Counted from the first letter of the stretch, positions 1-9,241 are shown. The stretch is 63,884 nucleotides of DNA from Moraxella lacunata (GCF_002027545.1 NZ_MXAN01000055.1:1-63884); one strand, 5' to 3'. The notes: generated by a model not told the origin, from the sequence alone. Translations and numbers: made by a program.

Positions 1-18
1 GTAGGTTTTTTGGAACGG

Positions 19-1311
19 TTAGATGTGTTTAACAAGCACCTTAGAATTTCGCCCGTTTTGCCATTGTTTAAACCGCTCACAAGGCAACTCATTTGGGGTG
101 GTTTCGCTAAATCCATTTTCAATAAACCAATGCAGGGTGCGTGTGGTCAGGGCAAACAGGCGGAATTTACCCTTGCGTTTGGCACTTTGTTCGGCAAATT
201 TTAAAAGGTTTGCCCCACGCTCGCCACTGCGATAGTCGCCATGCATGGCAACGCTGGCAATCTCCACGCTCTCATCGTCTAGCTCATGCATGGCGATACA
301 GCCGATGATTTTGCCGTCTCGCTCCATGACGCTAAATTCATCTATCATCTCTTCTAGGCGTTCACGACTGCGGGCGATGAGTATGCCTTGTTCTTCTAGG
401 GGGCGAATGATTGCCATGATACCGATGATGTCAAGGGCGGTGGCTTGCCTGATGTGGTCGTAGTCGCTTTGGCTTATCATCGTGCCACGCCCGTCTGTCG
501 TGAACAACTCGCCCAACAAGGCATCATCTTTGTCAAAGTCAATGAGCTGAACACGCCCCACACCATGCTGGCAGGCGTGAATGGCATGCGTGAGTGTGGG
601 GGCGAGCGTGGATGTGGGGATGAGCTTGTGGGCTTCTGTGGCGGTCAACTCCTTGATGAGCGAGCCGTGCGAGTCGGTCAGGCTTTTACCTAAGATGATG
701 AGCTTATCCGCCACCAGCGATGTGGCGATGTGCGTGGCGACATCTAGGGCATTAAGGTTAAACAAATCGCCCGTTGCCGAAAAGCCGATGGAGTTGGCGA
801 TGACGATGTGATGATTGTCAAGGCTGTGTTTGATGGCTTTGGTGTCGATACGGCGGACTTCGCCCGTCTGCATAAAGTCCACGCCATGACGTACGCCAAA
901 AGGCTTGGCATTGACAAAGTTGCCTGTTACTGTGCTGATTTTTGCCCCAAATAGGGGCGTGTTGGCAAGTCCTTTGGAAAACTCGCCTTGGATTTTTAGG
1001 GTAAGCTGTCCGACCACCGCCAAAATGGTCGGCATGGCAGATGTGGGGGTAACACGCACGCCATGACAAAAGGGCGTGTCATCGGTGAGCTCCGCCCGTG
1101 CTAGGGCATCATTTATCTGCACCCTTGCCCCATGCACCAGCACCAAGCGAATACCCAAACTGTGCAGTAGTGCCAAATCCTGCACCAGCGTGGCAAAGCT
1201 GTCATGGGCGACCGCTTCACTGGTCATCATGACGACAAAGGTCTTGCCCCTGTGGGTATTGATGTAGGGCAAGGAGTGGCGAAACCAGTGGATGGGGTTT
1301 GGGTGGGTCAT
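19..1311 (-). CDS. argA: N-acetylglutamate synthase (amino-acid kinase + GNAT)
   Basis: ArgA makes N-acetylglutamate from glutamate and acetyl-CoA, the first step of arginine synthesis in the cytoplasm. The 430-residue protein has the expected two parts. The N-terminal amino-acid-kinase fold carries the LVLVHGARVQI segment near residue 60 and the nucleotide-like region around residues 190-215. The C-terminal GNAT domain (about 290-430) includes the acetyl-CoA loop HGDYRSGERGANLL. Length fits the classical two-domain family (about 440). The ATG at 1311 gives the usual N terminus (HWFRHSLPYIN), but no clear Shine-Dalgarno precedes it. The gene appears complete, ends just inside the window edge, and faces away from the next gene. 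Arginine feedback inhibition is expected for the family, not shown here. Confidence 0.95.
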   Translation of the reverse strand: MTHPNPIHWFRHSLPYINTHRGKTFVVMMTSEAVAHDSFATLVQDLALLHSLGIRLVLVHGARVQINDALARAELTDDTPFCHGVRVTPTSAMPTILAVVGQLTLKIQGEFSKGLANTPLFGAKISTVTGNFVNAKPFGVRHGVDFMQTGEVRRIDTKAIKHSLDNHHIVIANSIGFSATGDLFNLNALDVATHIATSLVADKLIILGKSLTDSHGSLIKELTATEAHKLIPTSTLAPTLTHAIHACQHGVGRVQLIDFDKDDALLGELFTTDGRGTMISQSDYDHIRQATALDIIGIMAIIRPLEEQGILIARSRERLEEMIDEFSVMERDGKIIGCIAMHELDDESVEIASVAMHGDYRSGERGANLLKFAEQSAKRKGKFRLFALTTRTLHWFIENGFSETTPNELPCERFKQWQNGRNSKVLVKHI

Positions 1312-1553
1312 GGCGTGCTATGATGGTGTTTTTGATGAATTTTATCATAAAATCAGCAAAACTCATCAAATTATTGTCTCATGACTTGTCTTTTGTGCCT
1401 TTTTTATCGTGCCGTCTTTTGTTATGTCTTACCATTTGGTCAAAATTTGGCAGAAAGTTACCATAAATAAACGCACGCTTAACGCACGCAACAGCTTTTC
1501 ATGCTATCATGGGCGACATTTATTTTTACCATAGAGTTAATGAAGGAATGATT

Positions 1554-2405
1554 ATGCCCATCCAAATGTTGCGTGGCGGTGTTGCCGTGTTGTCCCTGAC
1601 CGCCTTGTCGGTTGCCGTGTCAGCCCATGCCATGCTACCCACCCCGACCGAGGCCCCCGCCCTAAACCAGACAAATGCAGGGGGCGAGATTAGCTATACT
1701 GCCAACCCCCAAGCCAATCCGAATGCCCCAACGCTAAACACCCCAACGGCAGGCAGGGTGGTCACGGTCACACCGCACAGCACCCCCATTCACAATCCAT
1801 TGGCTCAAAATCCTACCCCTGCCGTCACCCCGATGGCGGTCAGTCCCTTGCAAGCCCCTGTGGCATTTCCTGCACCCAATATCCCTGCCAGTCCTGCCAC
1901 ACCTGCGACTGCTTCGACAGCTTATGCAACTGGCATTCAGAACCCAACCCAACAAGTCCCCACTCAAACCCAAAACCTTGCTCAAACCCAAACCCCCCAA
2001 CGTCAAGGCTCATCAGTAGGGATTCAAAGCGTGGTGAATGCGTTCATCGTGCAAAACATCAATGGTCAGGAGACGCTAACCCCCATTAATGCTGGTACGC
2101 CCGTCAAGTCAGGCGACATCTTAGAATATCAAGGTTTGTTCACCAACAACAGCTCGGAGCGGGTGCGTTCGATGGATGTTACCCTAAGCATTGCCGATGG
2201 TTTGGAGTTGGTTGGCGGTATCCACCCCAGATTTCCCCATGCGACCATTGATGGCAGTCGCTTTGTCCGCTCGCCCATTCGTGCCAACGTGGGCGGACAA
2301 GTCCAAGAGTTACCCCTGTCGAATTATAAAGCCCTAAGATGGACGCTAGAAGACATCGGTCTTGGTGGTACGAGTGTGGTTAAATATCGTGCCAAGGTAA
2401 AATAA
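1554..2405 (+). CDS. Exported Pro/Thr/Gln-rich protein with DUF11-like C-terminal domain
   Basis: No specific function is recognised. With the start at 1554, preceded by GAAGGA seven bases upstream, the protein has 283 residues: a signal peptide (about 1-26, ending SAHA), a low-complexity Pro/Thr/Gln/Asn-rich stretch to about residue 160, and a compact C-terminal domain of about 120 residues. That domain (LEYQGLFTNN, DVTLSIADGLELVGG, ALRWTLEDIG) resembles the DUF11/conserved-repeat beta-sandwich seen in surface and exported proteins. An in-frame ATG at 1509 would put 15 residues before the signal peptide and is less likely. A hairpin terminator follows. A second, headless copy of the gene lies at 5647-6200. 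A periplasmic or surface location is inferred from the signal peptide only. Confidence 0.75.
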   Translation: MPIQMLRGGVAVLSLTALSVAVSAHAMLPTPTEAPALNQTNAGGEISYTANPQANPNAPTLNTPTAGRVVTVTPHSTPIHNPLAQNPTPAVTPMAVSPLQAPVAFPAPNIPASPATPATASTAYATGIQNPTQQVPTQTQNLAQTQTPQRQGSSVGIQSVVNAFIVQNINGQETLTPINAGTPVKSGDILEYQGLFTNNSSERVRSMDVTLSIADGLELVGGIHPRFPHATIDGSRFVRSPIRANVGGQVQELPLSNYKALRWTLEDIGLGGTSVVKYRAKVK

Positions 2406-2434
2406 ACCACAAACAAATATGGTTTTAAAACTTT

Positions 2435-2463
2435 AAAATGACGGCTTTGGGTCGTCATTTTTT
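2435..2463 (+). terminator. Rho-independent terminator after the DUF11-like gene
   Basis: AAAATGACG and CGTCATTTT pair around a 9-base loop and are followed by a T run. The same hairpin with one loop change recurs at 6205-6232 after the duplicate gene, so it was copied with it. Confidence 0.85.
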
Positions 2464-2632
2464 GTGTGTTTGTTTTTAAAAATCATGGTTTAAAAGTGTG
2501 GTGTGAAAAGATGTTTTTAAAAAGTCATGACATGCCAGCGAGATAAGGCTGTTTTTACGGGTGTTTTTATAAAAGTTGCTTTTTATAAAAAATGCCTTTA
2601 ATATAAGCCCATCACTCACATCAAGGATTATC

Positions 2633-3910
2633 ATGACCGACCTAACGACCTACATGAATGACGTGGGAGTGCGTGCCAAGACCGCATCCGCCACGCTTGT
2701 CCGAGCCGACACTGCCACCAAAAACCACGCCTTAGCCTGTATCAAATCGGCTCTTATCGCCCAAAAAGATGGGATTTTATCCGCCAATGAGCTAGATGTA
2801 CAAAACGGCAAGGATAAGGGGCTAGATACTGCCTTACTTGACCGCCTTATCATCAGTGATAAGGTGTTTAATGGCATATTAAGCTCGCTTGATGACGTGA
2901 TAGCCCTTGCCGACCCCATTGGCGAGATGAGCGAGATGACCTACCGCCCGAGTGGCATACAGCTTGGCAAAATGCGAGTACCGCTTGGCGTGATTGGCAT
3001 GATTTATGAAAGCCGTCCCAACGTTACCATAGAAGCAGGGAGCCTTGCCATAAAATCAGGCAACGCCATTATCCTGCGTGGCGGTTCAGAAGCCTTTCAC
3101 TCCAACCAAGCCCTAGCCCATGCGGTGCATACAGGCTTACAGCAGACAGGACTACCGACCGACTGCGTGCAAGTACTGACCACCACCGACCGTAATGCGG
3201 TGGATAAGCTCATCACTATGGTGGGCGTGGTGGACGTGATTATCCCACGGGGCGGACGGGGGCTGATAGAGCGTATCGCCAATAACGCCCGTGTGCCAGT
3301 CATCAAGCACCTAGACGGCAACTGTCATACTTATGTGGACAGTCTGGCGGACATGGACATGGCGGTCAAGGTATGCGTCAATGCCAAAACGTCTCGCTAC
3401 TCGCCGTGCAACGTCATGGAGACCTTGCTCGTTCATGCGGACATTGCCGATACCGCCTTGCCACGGATTGCCCAAGCCATGCATGACGTGGATAACGCCA
3501 TGACGTTTAAAGTGTGCGATAAATCCAAAGAGATTTTGGCAAATGTTGGCGTAAACATAGAGCCTGCCACCGATGACGACTGGTACGCCGAATACCTTGC
3601 CCCCATGCTCGCGGTCAAAGTCGTGGACGACCTAGACCACGCCATCGCTCACATCAACCACTACGGCTCGCACCATACGGACGTGATTATCACAAATAGC
3701 TATGAGAATAGCCAACGCTTTATCCGTGAAGTGGATTCAAGCTCGGTCATGGTCAATGCGTCCAGTCGTTTTGCGGACGGCTTTGAGTATGGACTGGGGG
3801 CGGAGATTGGTATCTCCACGGACAAAATCCATGCTCGGGGGCCTGTGGGACTGCATGGGCTAACTTCTCAAAAATGGGTGGTGTTTGGGCATGGAGAGAT
3901 TAGAATATAA
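2633..3910 (+). CDS. proA: Gamma-glutamyl phosphate reductase
   Basis: ProA reduces gamma-glutamyl phosphate with NADPH to glutamate-5-semialdehyde, the second step of proline synthesis. With the start at 2633 (AAGGA nine bases upstream) the product has 425 residues, the usual family length. It shows the aldehyde-dehydrogenase-type fold: [14 protein letters not shown] near 120-132, [10 protein letters not shown] near 145-154, and the catalytic cysteine at about 259 in [16 protein letters not shown] longer in-frame start at 2576 adds 19 unsupported residues. No proB neighbour is present, so the gene stands alone between the DUF11-like gene and the accessory segment. Its last ~50 bases are duplicated at 9393-9445. 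Confidence 0.96.
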   Translation: MTDLTTYMNDVGVRAKTASATLVRADTATKNHALACIKSALIAQKDGILSANELDVQNGKDKGLDTALLDRLIISDKVFNGILSSLDDVIALADPIGEMSEMTYRPSGIQLGKMRVPLGVIGMIYESRPNVTIEAGSLAIKSGNAIILRGGSEAFHSNQALAHAVHTGLQQTGLPTDCVQVLTTTDRNAVDKLITMVGVVDVIIPRGGRGLIERIANNARVPVIKHLDGNCHTYVDSLADMDMAVKVCVNAKTSRYSPCNVMETLLVHADIADTALPRIAQAMHDVDNAMTFKVCDKSKEILANVGVNIEPATDDDWYAEYLAPMLAVKVVDDLDHAIAHINHYGSHHTDVIITNSYENSQRFIREVDSSSVMVNASSRFADGFEYGLGAEIGISTDKIHARGPVGLHGLTSQKWVVFGHGEIRI

Positions 3911-3920
3911 ATTAAAAAAA
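3868..3920. repeat. Left direct repeat: 3' end of proA
   Basis: These ~53 bases (proA codons for [12 protein letters not shown], the stop and about 10 bases beyond) recur in the same orientation at 9393-9445 with only a handful of differences. Together the two copies bracket the tdfH-containing segment. Confidence 0.85.
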
Positions 3921-3927
3921 CACATTT

Positions 3928-4040
3928 CATTTTCAACTTAAAATAACAACTTGCAGATTATTTGATAACTATTTTTTGGGTTGTAGGGGCGAATCACATT
4001 TGCCATTGATAAGTTAATCACTTATATAAAGTTGAGAATG
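3928..4040. repeat. Short inverted-repeat element, family B, copy 1
   Basis: A ~113-bp intergenic element with inverted ends (CATTTTCAACTTA on the left, AAGTTGAGAATG on the right) and a core containing GTTGTAGGGGCGAAT. A related copy with the same ends and core lies at 47432-47545. It fills most of the gap between proA and the next small gene. It contains no ORF. Confidence 0.75.
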
Positions 4041-4164
4041 GGGGTGCAATCTAGCTCATTTTATCGCCACTGCCAAAGCAAGTAACGCACAAGTGTGTTA
4101 CTGCATAATGCGTTTGTGCTTTTAAAGGTACAAAATAATGTTACCGTGAATGTATGGGTACACC

Positions 4165-4377
4165 ATGAATAAAGAATTTGCCATTGAGACAAAACAGCAC
4201 GCACTTCATTGTGTGGAGCATTTAACGTCTATTTTGTATGCCGAACAATTTGCCGAATGCTCGCCAGAAGTGCAAGAGCGGTTAAAGCGTAACATTGGTA
4301 TCTTAATTGGCGAAATCCAAATGACTGTTTTGGAGGAAGTGTATCAATCTTTTCCAGAGTTAGATGATTTAAAATAG
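4165..4377 (+). CDS. Small hypothetical protein
   Basis: Not recognised. The 70-residue product from the ATG at 4165 is soluble, acidic at the C terminus and probably helical (EFAIETKQHALHCVEHL, SPEVQERLKRNIGILIGEIQ). It has no signal peptide or membrane segment. An in-frame ATG at 4150 adds MYGYT. Neither start has a convincing ribosome-binding site, so both the start and the reality of the gene are uncertain. It lies inside the segment bracketed by the proA 3' repeats, and a large inverted repeat follows its stop codon. Confidence 0.5.
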   Translation: MNKEFAIETKQHALHCVEHLTSILYAEQFAECSPEVQERLKRNIGILIGEIQMTVLEEVYQSFPELDDLK

Positions 4378-4381
4378 ACTT

Positions 4382-4460
4382 CTTTCCAAACCCTGATTTT
4401 TATGGATTTTTAAAAACTTCAACCCCAATACTTATAAGGGTTTATTTTTAGTTTGGAAAG
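4382..4460. repeat. Inverted repeat after the small hypothetical gene
   Basis: CTTTCCAAAC (4382-4391) and GTTTGGAAAG (4451-4460) are perfect 10-bp inverted arms, with a second nested pair (AACCCT / AGGGTT) just inside. The whole could fold as one long hairpin; it may act as a terminator or be a degenerate mobile palindrome. Confidence 0.6.
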
Positions 4461-4496
4461 AGATTTAATAAAAAGAGTGGGCTAGCCTAATTTGAA

Positions 4497-4534
4497 TTGA
4501 TAATCATGCTAAATATTGATTGATAATTATTACT
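4497..4534 (+). promoter_or_regulatory. Candidate Fur-type operator upstream of the lipoprotein gene
   Basis: Two overlapping GATAAT-type motifs occur here, TTGATAATCATG and GATAATTATTAC (4522-4533). The second matches about 10 of the last 13 positions of the classical GATAATGATAATCATTATC Fur box. It ends about 73 bases before the ATG at 4607. Assignment to Fur rather than another metalloregulator is inferred. Confidence 0.45.
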
Positions 4535-4606
4535 TTTTGGGATATAGTGTGCGGTGGAATTGCTCATTTGGGTAATTTCGCCCTTTCATTTTTATAAGGA
4601 ATTATC

Positions 4607-5314
4607 ATGAAAAAACTTATCGCAATCTCCGCCCTAAGCCTTGCCACGTTTGGCATGACTGCTTGTCATCACACCGCACAAGCCCAAATCAAGCCCACCG
4701 CCACCGCCCTTGCCACCACCAACACCAGCTACAAAAACGAACGCCACATGACGATTGACGGCGTATCTTTTCCTGTTAGCGAAACGTCCGCACGCATTTT
4801 GGTAGGGGCGGATGGTCAGCCCTTGCTCGTGGACGATATTTTTGACGGTAAGGCGGACACCCCTGTGGCAGGCTATCGTATCATGGTGATGAACCGTGCG
4901 TCATCGGTGGCGGTGGAAGGACGCACCCTAAAAGATGGTAAGGTCATTGATAACCGCATGATTCATCGTGGTTCAAAAGCCCGTATCGGCATTCCTGTGG
5001 TGGGTGGTAAAGTGGCGTTGGATAAGGCGGTACTACTGGATTTAGACATTATCTATGACGACCCAAATGCACCCCTTGCTGAAGGTCAAGCATTTAAGCC
5101 CCGTGGCGAAAAACTTACCAAAAAAGACGTGCCTGTCAATGACAAAAAAGTCGTGGTACGTTCATTTACTCTGCCAAACCTAGCCACGGGCGAAAATGCA
5201 GGCGGGGGCATTGACTTTACCGCCACAGCAACCATTGAAGGCAAACAGGTCAGCACGGGGGCAAACTCGGCGTTTCAAATCTTTGAAGGTGGTATGGACG
5301 AAAAGCGTTTTTGA
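4607..5314 (+). CDS. Putative lipoprotein of unknown function
   Basis: The 235-residue product starts with a typical signal peptide (MKKLIAISALSLATFGMTAC). The Cys at residue 20 is preceded by MTA, a slightly atypical lipobox, so it is either a lipoprotein or cleaved near AQA. The rest is hydrophilic and probably beta-rich (DGVSFPVSETSARILVGADG, RSFTLPNLATGENAGGG) with no motif I recognise. TAAGGA lies six bases before the ATG. Two Fur-like motifs sit upstream, and the gene shares the proA-flanked segment with tdfH, suggesting, by inference only, a metal-responsive surface or periplasmic role. It has no tight operon partner. Confidence 0.7.
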   Translation: MKKLIAISALSLATFGMTACHHTAQAQIKPTATALATTNTSYKNERHMTIDGVSFPVSETSARILVGADGQPLLVDDIFDGKADTPVAGYRIMVMNRASSVAVEGRTLKDGKVIDNRMIHRGSKARIGIPVVGGKVALDKAVLLDLDIIYDDPNAPLAEGQAFKPRGEKLTKKDVPVNDKKVVVRSFTLPNLATGENAGGGIDFTATATIEGKQVSTGANSAFQIFEGGMDEKRF

Positions 5315-5406
5315 TAAAGGCAAGTAAGGCAAGCCATGAATAACAAAGGTGTGTAGAAACGCCTTTGTTGTCATTATTACCCATCAGTCATTGTCTATTG
5401 CACCAG

Positions 5407-5652
5407 TCACTCACACAACGCCCGCCAAATCTCATCTAATCCATTCATGCCCGTCATACCAAGCTCAATACCGCCTTGGGGCGTGGTAGGCTCTCGCAGG
5501 TTAATACGAATCAGGCGTGGGGCAAAGCCATCGCCAAACCGCCTTACGGTTGGTATTGCCGTCCCTGCCCCAATCTCGATGACGACAGGGTTTTGGTGGG
5601 TCGTCAAAAACTCGTGCAGGCGTGTCTCTTGCTCGTCCGTGCGATAAGACTG
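5407..5652 (-). pseudogene. C-terminal fragment of a Sir2-family NAD-dependent deacetylase
   Basis: On the minus strand the reading frame gives about 82 residues (YRTDEQETRLHEFLTTHQ, PVVIEIGAGTAIPTVRRFG, LIRINLREP) that match the C-terminal end of bacterial Sir2-family deacetylase-like proteins. The NAD-binding and catalytic part, normally about 170 more residues, is missing. Homology stops close to 5650, exactly where the sequence becomes the duplicate of the DUF11-like gene on the other strand. This is therefore a recombination-truncated remnant, not an intact gene. An in-frame ATG at 5712 exists only because the frame runs on into the foreign sequence. Confidence 0.7.
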
Positions 5653-6200
5653 CCAACCCCCAAGCCAAATCAAATGTCTCAATGACAGGCAAAATGGCAG
5701 CAGTCGCTCCACAAAGTATCTTCATCCAAAATCCACTGGGTCAAAGCCCCACTCCTACCGTTATGCCCATGACGGTTAGTCCCCCCCAAACCCCCCAACA
5801 AGGCTCATCAGCAGGCATTTGGAGCGTGGTTAATGCGTTTGTCGTGCAAAATATCAACGGTCAAGAGACGCTCACGCCCATCAATGCTGACACTACCGTC
5901 AAATCAGGCGATACCTTAGAGTATCAAGGTCTATTCACCAACAACAGCCCAGAGCGTGTGCGTTCAATGGAGGTTACCCTAAGCATCGCTGATGGTTTGG
6001 TGTTGGTTGGTGGCATTCATCCCAAATTCCCCCATGCAACCATTGATGGCAGCCGTTTTATTCGTTCACCGATTCGTGCTAATATTGGTGGACAAGTTCA
6101 AGAATTGCCCTTGTCTGACTATAAAGCCCTAAGATGGACATTGGAGGACATTGGTATTGGCGGTACAAGTGTTGTCAAATATCGTGCTAAGCTAAAATAA
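5647..6200 (+). pseudogene. Headless duplicate of the DUF11-like exported protein gene
   Basis: From about 5647 the sequence matches the 1554-2405 gene starting inside its low-complexity region (ACTGCCAACCCCCAAGCCAA in both). It keeps the complete C-terminal DUF11-like domain and the terminator but has a shortened linker. The signal peptide and first ~45 codons are missing. The open frame begins at 5622 within the antisense Sir2 remnant, so any product would lack an export signal. The C-terminal domain is highly conserved (for example DGLVLVGGIHPKFPHATIDG), so the duplication is not very old, or gene conversion has kept the two alike. It could be a donor for recombination with the intact copy. 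Confidence 0.75.
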
Positions 6201-6204
6201 AACA

Positions 6205-6232
6205 AAAATGACGGCTTTGAGTCGTCATTTTT
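6205..6232 (+). terminator. Terminator copied with the duplicated gene
   Basis: AAAATGACG / CGTCATTTT stem followed by Ts. It is the same hairpin as at 2435-2463 with one loop difference, which extends the homology of the duplicate past its stop codon. Confidence 0.8.
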
Positions 6233-6310
6233 GTTTTATGTTAATTGCTTTGTTATATCACACAAAAGCAATTAACACCAATTGTTTAAGATTACTCATC
6301 AATCAAACAA

Positions 6311-9172
6311 CTACCACTTATAAGTCATTGAAAATAATAAAGAACGCCCTTTGGCAAAATTGGTCAATACCGAGCGAGTAGTACCGCCGTATTTTGCATC
6401 AGGCTTACACAACTGCCCCGCTGCACAAGGTGCACCTTCATCTGCATCATTATAATATGAATGATAATAACGCTGAGTGGCGGCATCATTGTTGGCATCT
6501 AAGGGGTCAATATACAGTTTATCAAACGCATTTTGCACATCAAGACGCATCACCAAATCTTTTGTCGGTTCATAAGCAACATAAAAATCATGCACCAAAG
6601 GTTGTCTTTTTAGCATCTCAATTTGTTTGATGACATGGGCGCCTTTATCATCTGAGTGCGATGTATTACCGCCATGCGTGCCATCAATGTATCTGGGTTC
6701 AATGGTCGCTCGTGGGCTTTGTCCATAATAACGCACCATACTGCCCACGGTGAGTTTATTATCAAATGCACGCACACCAAACTCAAAACGACCATAATCT
6801 TTGGGCAACATTGACACTTTGCTTAGCCCATAGCCTTGGGTTAATTGGTCTTCTTTTGAGCTATTTAGTGGGGACTCGCTGGCATCGCTATAATTGGTTG
6901 GCTGGTCGGTCTTTTGTCTGGCATAAGACAAATTGGTAAAATATCGCCCAGCATCATAGTTTATTTCAAGCTCTAAGCCCTGTTTATGCACAGGCATTTG
7001 CCAGTTGCGATGTTGTATGGTATTGCCTTTTAATGCACCACTGGCAACCCAACTGGGTGGATTTTTTGTGTCATACCATTTGCCATAAACATTATGAATG
7101 TAATTGTTGATACGGCTTTCATAACCCAATACTTTTAGCCCCAAAGTATCGTTGTCTGTCAATAGATTGCGCTTAAAAACATTAAAACCCAACTGATATG
7201 TATTGGCTTGTTCTGGTTTTAATGCGGTATTGACACCAACATCACCAATTTGAGAAAAGAACATTTCTTGAATGTTGGGCATTCTGTGCGTGCGTGCAAA
7301 GCTGACAAAAGGCATAAAACCTGTGTCATATTTGGCACTTAAAGTAACAGAATGGTTGACGGCGTGTTTTTTACCAGAAGTGGTTACCAAAGGCTCATAC
7401 ACATCACAACTTGGCGAGCAGTGCTGTTTATAAATTTGCGAATCTTCACCAAACTTATCTTTAAACTCTTTTTCGCTGCTATAATAACTGGCATGCTCAC
7501 CACTAAAACGATACTGACTGGCATTAACGCTATAATCTAACTGATATTTGTCTTTTTGTAATGATGTGTCCAAATAAATAGAATGAAAACGCTGTTTGCC
7601 TGAGGGCTGTACAATCACCGATTTTTTTGGCAATGTGCTGCTTGTCCCCTGAAAACGACCACCACAGGCATCATAACCGCCGCCACATAATAAATCATTG
7701 GTATAAAATAGCCCAAGCTCATCTGGGAAGCGATTTTTTGAATATTCATTATGCAATATGTTAAGCCCAATGGTTGTGGTCAAATCCATTTGCTTTGGCA
7801 GATTAAAGGTGTGAGTGTTGTTTAGGTCAAAAAGATTGGCAGTGTTTTTGGCTTCAAAGTCTTTATCCAATTTCCAGCCTGTAAAAGTTGAACCTTTGGG
7901 ATATTTTTGTACGCCCACATTATGAGCTGCCAACACTTTTAAATCAATGATCTCATTTGGGTTGTAAGCAACATCAAGCTGATAATTATCATTGCTGATA
8001 TGGCGACTACCTATCGTGGTGTCCATTTTACGCAGTTGTAGACCAACATCGCTGGTATCGTTGTTATAGTTAATTTTTGCCAAATGGCTTTTTGAGGTTT
8101 GGTTTAGGGCGGTGATATCAATGGGGGCGATGCTGTACTCTTTTGCACCATAATCTTGCCATTGTTTCTGCTTATCAGCAACATAGTCATCAAATTTTTC
8201 TTTTGTATCAATACAGCCCAGCCCATAGCACTTACCGCCAAATCGATATTTTCTGTCCCATAAAGGCTTGCCTGTTTCTTCATCTAATTTGGTCAAATCT
8301 TTTTGCCAGGAACGGCTGGCTTCATCGTAAGTGAGTACATGCTCTTTGGCAAAAACTTGTTTTTGTTTACTAAGTAGCAAGTCATCACCAACATTGCCAA
8401 TGTGCGTCCCACCACCACCAACTTTATAATTTTGGCTAATGTCTTTGTGGCTATAAGCATATAAAGCACTGATACTGCCATTATCAAGCCATCCACGTCC
8501 GCCAGCTGCCAGCATAAAATTTTTATCCGTCACATTTTTACCGGTCAAACCCTTGGCAATGACGCCAAAATTCTTGTCATCTTTAATCACATCATCAGCA
8601 TTTAGCGTACGAAAATTGGCCGAACCTGTTAAGGTATTTAGACCACCTTTACCATTAAAACTGCCTTTGTTTAATTCAACGCCTGCGATGAAATTTTGGT
8701 CAATCACCGCACCAAACTGTGAGGTGCCACCCCCACGCCCAGCATCGGTTGAGGTGCTGTAAAAGGTTTGGGTTACACCATCAACCATGCTGTTGGCACG
8801 CCCAAATCCGCTATCGCCTCGCACATTCAATGATACCAGCCCAGAGGATTTATCCTGCTGAGTGAACGCCCCTGGCATACTACGCACAATGGCATCAACA
8901 TTCTCACTAGCATTAAATACATTTTCTCGCACACTGGTGGCTGATGCTTTGGTAAAGGGTTTTTGGGATTTTTTGGTGCCGTGGGGTGCTGTTACGATAA
9001 CCTCATCTAAGACAACAGAAAAATCGGTTGTCTTTGTAGCTTTGGGGTCATCATCTGCCATGGCGGCTTGGGTGATGTGTAGCAAACACAAGGACAGCAT
9101 GCTAAGTTTTAGTACCTTTTTAGCATGATTTTTATGTTTGGTTTGTGTCGTTAAATGAAAGATTTGGTTCAT
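6311..9172 (-). CDS. tdfH: TonB-dependent outer membrane receptor, TdfH/CbpA type
   Basis: Homologous over its whole length to Neisseria TdfH, the outer-membrane receptor known to bind host calprotectin and take up its zinc with TonB energy. Shared stretches include SGLVSLNVRGDSGFGRANSM in the plug, TAQ-type barrel strands, SFARTHRMPNIQEMFFSQIG, and the C-terminal GGTTRSVLTNFAKGRSLLF ending in aromatic-Lys-Trp. The 953-residue product from 9172 starts with a long signal peptide, then a TonB-box-like DEVIVTAP, a plug (about 60-200) and a 22-strand-type barrel. The start at 9172 is chosen because AGGT lies seven bases upstream; the ATG at 9217 abuts a tandem repeat and has no ribosome-binding site. 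Specificity for calprotectin zinc is inferred from homology. Confidence 0.9.
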   Translation of the reverse strand: MNQIFHLTTQTKHKNHAKKVLKLSMLSLCLLHITQAAMADDDPKATKTTDFSVVLDEVIVTAPHGTKKSQKPFTKASATSVRENVFNASENVDAIVRSMPGAFTQQDKSSGLVSLNVRGDSGFGRANSMVDGVTQTFYSTSTDAGRGGGTSQFGAVIDQNFIAGVELNKGSFNGKGGLNTLTGSANFRTLNADDVIKDDKNFGVIAKGLTGKNVTDKNFMLAAGGRGWLDNGSISALYAYSHKDISQNYKVGGGGTHIGNVGDDLLLSKQKQVFAKEHVLTYDEASRSWQKDLTKLDEETGKPLWDRKYRFGGKCYGLGCIDTKEKFDDYVADKQKQWQDYGAKEYSIAPIDITALNQTSKSHLAKINYNNDTSDVGLQLRKMDTTIGSRHISNDNYQLDVAYNPNEIIDLKVLAAHNVGVQKYPKGSTFTGWKLDKDFEAKNTANLFDLNNTHTFNLPKQMDLTTTIGLNILHNEYSKNRFPDELGLFYTNDLLCGGGYDACGGRFQGTSSTLPKKSVIVQPSGKQRFHSIYLDTSLQKDKYQLDYSVNASQYRFSGEHASYYSSEKEFKDKFGEDSQIYKQHCSPSCDVYEPLVTTSGKKHAVNHSVTLSAKYDTGFMPFVSFARTHRMPNIQEMFFSQIGDVGVNTALKPEQANTYQLGFNVFKRNLLTDNDTLGLKVLGYESRINNYIHNVYGKWYDTKNPPSWVASGALKGNTIQHRNWQMPVHKQGLELEINYDAGRYFTNLSYARQKTDQPTNYSDASESPLNSSKEDQLTQGYGLSKVSMLPKDYGRFEFGVRAFDNKLTVGSMVRYYGQSPRATIEPRYIDGTHGGNTSHSDDKGAHVIKQIEMLKRQPLVHDFYVAYEPTKDLVMRLDVQNAFDKLYIDPLDANNDAATQRYYHSYYNDADEGAPCAAGQLCKPDAKYGGTTRSVLTNFAKGRSLLFSMTYKW

Positions 9173-9217
9173 AGTATTACCTGTTATCATCATCGCTTTG
9201 CTGACTGTGTTAATCAT

Positions 9218-9241
9218 TTTAACAATTTAACAATTTAACAA
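9218..9241 (-). repeat. tdfH: Three perfect 8-bp tandem repeats in the tdfH leader
   Basis: TTTAACAA is repeated three times head to tail between the promoter and the tdfH start (TTGTTAAA on the coding strand), ending 45 bases before the ATG at 9172. The count could vary by slippage and alter leader length or structure, but three units is low. Confidence 0.75.

Noticed and set aside
1734..2006. Open frame on the minus strand across the DUF11-like gene
   Set aside because: It is antisense to the low-complexity Pro/Thr region, which avoids stops in the complementary frame; no signal or homology.
5501..5725. A second minus-strand frame in the Sir2 remnant area
   Set aside because: Overlaps the recognised Sir2 frame out of register and has no family features.
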